Positions 7,436-9,960 of a stretch of 9,960 nt of DNA are shown here, in pieces; the first letter of the stretch is position 1; each line of letters begins with the position of its first letter. The stretch comes from an uncultured Parabacteroides sp. (lineage in GTDB: Bacteria > Bacteroidota > Bacteroidia > Bacteroidales > Tannerellaceae): positions 1 through 9,960 of the forward strand of contig USAD01000082.1 of the NCBI GenBank assembly GCA_900552415.1, read 5' to 3'. The translations under genes were made by a program, and so were the position numbers. The notes beneath the pieces are model-generated. The model was given only the letters and a program-made list of their open reading frames with translations, had not been told where the DNA came from and did no database searches.

Positions 7436-8932
7436 TTATTTTCTGAATTTATTGATACAATCGATATAAGCCTCGACCGAAGCGGCGATAATATCCGTAT
7501 TGGCTCCGAAGCCGTAATACATCTGGCCATCGTACTCGACCTGCATGTGTACCTTACCCACATCATCACTTCCCTTACTGATCGCCTGGATCGTGAACTC
7601 CTTAAGAGTCATGTGACGATCAATAATCTTCTTCAGGGCCTTGATCGCCGCGTCAACCGGACCATTACCACTGGCTGCCGCCTCAAACTTTTCTCCTGAA
7701 ATATTCAGGCCCAGACTTGCTACTGAACGGACACCGACACCACTGGTCACTTGCAGATACTCCAGCTTGATGTGGTGATTTTGAGTACGGTCCGCACCGG
7801 CCAAAAGCAGGATATCATCATCCGTAATATCTTTCTTCTTATCCGCCAGCTTCAGGAAATCCTCATAAACCTTATCCAGCTTCTCTTGAGCCAATTCGAT
7901 GCCCAAGACGTGCAGGCGATGTTTCAACGCCGCCCGTCCGCTACGGGCTGTCAGAACAATAGCGTTGTCGTCGATACCGACATCCTTCGGATCAATGATC
8001 TCGTAGGTCTGGACATTCTTAAGCACGCCATCCTGGTGGATACCCGAAGAGTGAGCGAAAGCATTGCGTCCGACGATCGCCTTGTTGGGCTGTACCGGCA
8101 TGTTCATCAGGCTTGACACCATCCGGCTGGTACCGTAAATCTTGGTCGTATTGATATTGGTGATGATCTCACGCTCCTTATGGCTCTTGAAGATCATCGC
8201 GATCTCCTCAAGAGAGGTATTACCGGCACGCTCACCGATACCATTGATGGTCACCTCCACCTGACGTGCGCCATTCAATACGCCCTGCACCGTGTTTGCT
8301 GTCGCCATTCCCAAATCGTTATGGCAATGGGTCGAGATAATCGCTTTTTCGATGCCATCCACATGTTCCATCAGATATTTGATCTTGGCTCCATACTCAT
8401 CGGGCAAGCAATAACCTGTCGTATCTGGAATGTTCACTACTGTCGCTCCTGCCTTGATCACAGCCTCGACAACTCTTGCCAAGTATTCATTTTCCGTACG
8501 CCCGGCATCCTCGCAATAAAACTCAACATCCTCCACAAAGCGGCGGGCATATTTCACAGCAGCCACCGCACGTTCTATAATCTCCTCGCGAGTGGAATTG
8601 AACTTATACTTGATGTGCGAGTCGGAAGTACCGATACCGGTATGTATACGTCCACGCTTAGCGAACTTCAAGGCCTCGGCCGCCACGTCGATATCACGCT
8701 CGACCGCCCGTGTCAAAGCGCAAATCGTCGGCCAAGTAACCGCTTTCGAGATTTCAACCACACTATTGAAATCGCCCGGGCTCGAAACGGGGAAACCCGC
8801 CTCAATCACGTCGACGCCCAACTGCTCGAGCGCCCTGGCAACCTGTATCTTCTCTACCGTATTCAACTGACAACCTGGCACCTGCTCACCATCTCTCAGC
8901 GTGGTGTCAAAAATAAATAATCTGTCTGACAT
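7436..8932 (-). CDS. leuA: 2-isopropylmalate synthase LeuA
   Basis: LeuA condenses acetyl-CoA with 2-oxoisovalerate to 2-isopropylmalate, the committed step of leucine synthesis. The 498 residues carry the full two-part architecture. The catalytic TIM barrel has [10 protein letters not shown] (11-20), the metal ligands HCHNDLG (202-208), PDTTGY (169-174) and [14 protein letters not shown] (230-243). The linker holds the substrate-closing motif [11 protein letters not shown] (296-306). The C-terminal domain (about 390-498) is the leucine-sensing regulatory domain, with SGNGPVDAA (421-429), so leucine feedback inhibition is expected. It differs clearly from the second synthase of the operon, for example PDTTGY against PDTLGV and HCHNDLG against HAHNDYD. 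It is the first structural gene, starting 38 nt after the attenuator T run. Confidence 0.97.
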   Translation of the reverse strand: MSDRLFIFDTTLRDGEQVPGCQLNTVEKIQVARALEQLGVDVIEAGFPVSSPGDFNSVVEISKAVTWPTICALTRAVERDIDVAAEALKFAKRGRIHTGIGTSDSHIKYKFNSTREEIIERAVAAVKYARRFVEDVEFYCEDAGRTENEYLARVVEAVIKAGATVVNIPDTTGYCLPDEYGAKIKYLMEHVDGIEKAIISTHCHNDLGMATANTVQGVLNGARQVEVTINGIGERAGNTSLEEIAMIFKSHKEREIITNINTTKIYGTSRMVSSLMNMPVQPNKAIVGRNAFAHSSGIHQDGVLKNVQTYEIIDPKDVGIDDNAIVLTARSGRAALKHRLHVLGIELAQEKLDKVYEDFLKLADKKKDITDDDILLLAGADRTQNHHIKLEYLQVTSGVGVRSVASLGLNISGEKFEAAASGNGPVDAAIKALKKIIDRHMTLKEFTIQAISKGSDDVGKVHMQVEYDGQMYYGFGANTDIIAASVEAYIDCINKFRK

Positions 8933-8970
8933 ACCTTAAATGCTAATATATTTTATGACTTATTCTCATT

Positions 8971-9008
8971 AAAAAAAGCCTCTCATGCTCCGGGAAGCAA
9001 GAGAGGCC
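8971..9008 (-). terminator. Attenuator terminator in the leu leader
   Basis: On the - strand, the arm at 9007-8997 (GCCTCTCTTGC) pairs with 8988-8978 (GCATGAGAGGC) with a single internal mismatch and an 8-nt loop. A run of seven T (8977-8971) follows. It lies between the leucine-rich leader ORF and leuA, in the operon's direction. It therefore cannot be the terminator of a separate upstream gene without also blocking leuA, which is the mark of an attenuator. Confidence 0.9.
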
Positions 9009-9056
9009 AAACCAATATCTCCAAAAACAAATATCGCATGCGCACCTTACTTCCCG
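8991..9056 (-). promoter_or_regulatory. Antiterminator pairing of the leu attenuator
   Basis: On the - strand, CGGGAAGTAAG (9056-9046) can pair over 11 bp, one of them G-U, with CTTGCTTCCCG (9001-8991). The second strand takes up the upper part of the terminator's 5' arm and its loop, so the two folds exclude each other. The first strand includes the stop codon of the leader ORF. A ribosome that reaches the stop would therefore mask it and allow the terminator to form. A ribosome stalled at the Leu codons 9073-9068 would leave it free and favour read-through into leuA. The pairing is seen in the sequence, and the mechanism is inferred from classical leu/his/trp attenuators. Confidence 0.8.
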
Positions 9057-9118
9057 CTCCGTTCCCAGAGTAGAATAATGGACAAAGAACCCAATAGGTG
9101 TAGCAACGCTGTATTCAT
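9047..9118 (-). CDS. leuL: Leu/Ile-rich leader peptide of the leu operon
   Basis: This is a 23-codon ORF (ATG to TAA) upstream of leuA, too short for ordinary gene calling. Seven of the 23 residues are Leu (codons TTG, CTA, CTA, TTG, TTG, CTA, CTC) and two adjacent ones are Ile (ATT ATT). Key segments are ALLHLLGSL and SIILLW. The densest block, Ile-Ile-Leu-Leu, lies at 9079-9068, about 12 nt before the antiterminator strand, where a stalled ribosome would leave that strand free. A purine-rich stretch ending in GGGA precedes the ATG by 2 nt. The peptide itself probably has no function, and its translation is the sensor for charged tRNA-Leu and perhaps tRNA-Ile. The symbol follows the enterobacterial leader by analogy, not by sequence homology. 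Confidence 0.85.
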   Translation of the reverse strand: MNTALLHLLGSLSIILLWERSGK

Positions 9119-9169
9119 AATCCCTTTACTTTTTTAACGCCGCGAATATACGTTCTTTTTCCTAGTCCG

Positions 9170-9177
9170 CAAATATA
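9170..9177 (-). promoter_or_regulatory. Bacteroides-type -7 box of the leu operon promoter
   Basis: TATATTTG on the - strand is an exact match to the Bacteroides -7 consensus TAnnTTTG. It lies 51 nt before the leader ATG, so transcription should start near 9163 with a short untranslated leader. A -33 TTTG at the usual 19-21 nt is not seen. The nearest TTTG (9210-9207) is 29 nt away and an ATTG (9196-9193) is only 15 nt away, so the -33 part is degenerate. Confidence 0.6.
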
Positions 9178-9243
9178 ATCCGAAATAAATTTCAATAAAT
9201 TTCTATCAAAACGTAAGAATCCTGGAAATGTCGCCTATAAATC

Positions 9244-9960
9244 CTAAGGCAACGAATCGGTCAAGGAACTAAAAATATCCAAATCACCCGCAATGTAACC
9301 GGAACGGATATCGGCACCCGACAAGATCGAATGAAACAGGAAATCTGTCCGATAATGTCTTGCGCAGTTTTCCCGAAGGGCGGCTACCCTTTCAGGGTAT
9401 TTCCGGGCATAACATTCGGATGTCCAGACAAAACAGGCCGGATAGCGTAGGGTCGGATGCTCTACGCCATGAAGATAAAGACCATCCTCACCTAAGGATT
9501 CCCCATGGTCGGACAGATAAATCAAGACGGCCATCCTGTCACGGAGCCGATCGATCAGGGAAGCCCAAATCGAATCGGAATAAAGGACCGTATTATCATA
9601 GGAATTCATCAGCTCCTCATCCGTACAAGAGGAGACCACCTTAGAACGGATTACCGGAGTGTAACGACGAAACTCATCCGTATAATGCGACTCATACCAC
9701 CAATGGGAACCGATCGTATGAAGCAAAATCAACTGACGGGGTTCATCTCTCCCCAGTTCCTCGTCATACAACGGGAGCAGATCACCATCCAGCCACTTAC
9801 CGAAAACATATGATGTTTTTCCGCTATTGGCATAGGCCAACGTATCGCATTCACCCATAAAATAGGCATAACTCTCAACACTTCCTTGGTTAGCGAGCCA
9901 AGCCGTACGATATCCGGCTTGCTTGAACAGGGAAATAAAATCTATCTTCTGGCAGATCAT
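9244..9960 (-). CDS. Phosphoethanolamine transferase-like (sulfatase-fold) enzyme, C-terminal part
   Basis: The 238 visible residues are the C-terminal part of a membrane-anchored alkaline-phosphatase-superfamily enzyme of the EptA/CptA/OpgE kind. These enzymes move phosphoethanolamine from phosphatidylethanolamine to lipid A, core sugars or glucans on the periplasmic side. Motifs are an AGYRTAWLANQ segment (15-25 of the fragment), HTIGSHWWY (81-89), and the metal-binding SDHGESLGEDGLYLHG (150-165) containing the Asp-His pair and a later His. The N-terminal membrane helices and the Thr nucleophile lie beyond 9960. The in-frame ATG at the very edge is therefore an internal Met, not the start. 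The gene runs in the same direction as the leu operon, and no clear terminator separates it from the leu promoter. The exact acceptor cannot be told from this fragment. Confidence 0.88.
   Translation of the reverse strand: MICQKIDFISLFKQAGYRTAWLANQGSVESYAYFMGECDTLAYANSGKTSYVFGKWLDGDLLPLYDEELGRDEPRQLILLHTIGSHWWYESHYTDEFRRYTPVIRSKVVSSCTDEELMNSYDNTVLYSDSIWASLIDRLRDRMAVLIYLSDHGESLGEDGLYLHGVEHPTLRYPACFVWTSECYARKYPERVAALRENCARHYRTDFLFHSILSGADIRSGYIAGDLDIFSSLTDSLP

Noticed and set aside
8180..8920. A 246-codon + strand frame opposite leuA
   Set aside because: Its translation has no recognisable family features, and the opposite strand encodes an intact LeuA over the same stretch.
9057..9070. A small hairpin CUCUG-GGAA-CGGAG in the leader as a pause structure
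   Set aside because: It is only 5 bp with one G-U pair and lies within the leader ORF without overlapping the antiterminator strand, so it would not act as a classical 1:2 pause helix.

Overview
The window looks like chromosomal DNA of a Bacteroidales bacterium, most plausibly Parabacteroides or a close relative. The clues are the gene content and order of the leucine operon, AT-rich translation starts mostly without Shine-Dalgarno sites, and a Bacteroides-type -7 box (TAnnTTTG form) at the one promoter that can be read. The genus is an inference from these traits. No mobile element, CRISPR array or phage gene is visible.

Layout. Positions 1-51 hold the 3' part of a tRNA-Gly(UCC), followed by a strong terminator. 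Positions 103-708 carry no convincing gene. They contain a cluster of DnaA-box-like TTCCACA motifs (271-326) and a possible small structured RNA on the + strand (about 514-690). An MscS-type channel gene (769-1608, -) ends at its own terminator. Divergent from it is a secreted TPR-repeat protein gene (1785-2621, +). That gene converges on the leucine operon, and a five-unit tandem array of 23-bp palindromes (2637-2751) fills the gap between them.

From 9180 down to 2753, all on the - strand, lies a complete branched-chain amino acid operon: promoter, leader peptide and attenuator, then leuA, leuC, leuD, a second LeuA-family synthase, and leuB. The second synthase resembles Leptospira citramalate synthase (CimA) rather than isopropylmalate synthase. 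The operon can therefore be read as two acetyl-CoA condensing enzymes sharing one isomerase (LeuCD) and one dehydrogenase (LeuB): LeuA leads to leucine, and CimA leads to 2-oxobutyrate and so to isoleucine without threonine.

The most interesting regulatory element is upstream of leuA. It is a 23-codon leader ORF with seven Leu and two Ile codons, a terminator ending in seven T, and an 11-bp alternative pairing that overlaps the leader's stop codon. This is the geometry of a classical ribosome-stalling attenuator. The mix of Leu and Ile codons fits an operon that feeds both amino acids.

The right edge (9244-9960, -) holds the C-terminal part of a phosphoethanolamine transferase/sulfatase-fold enzyme whose 5' end is outside the window.
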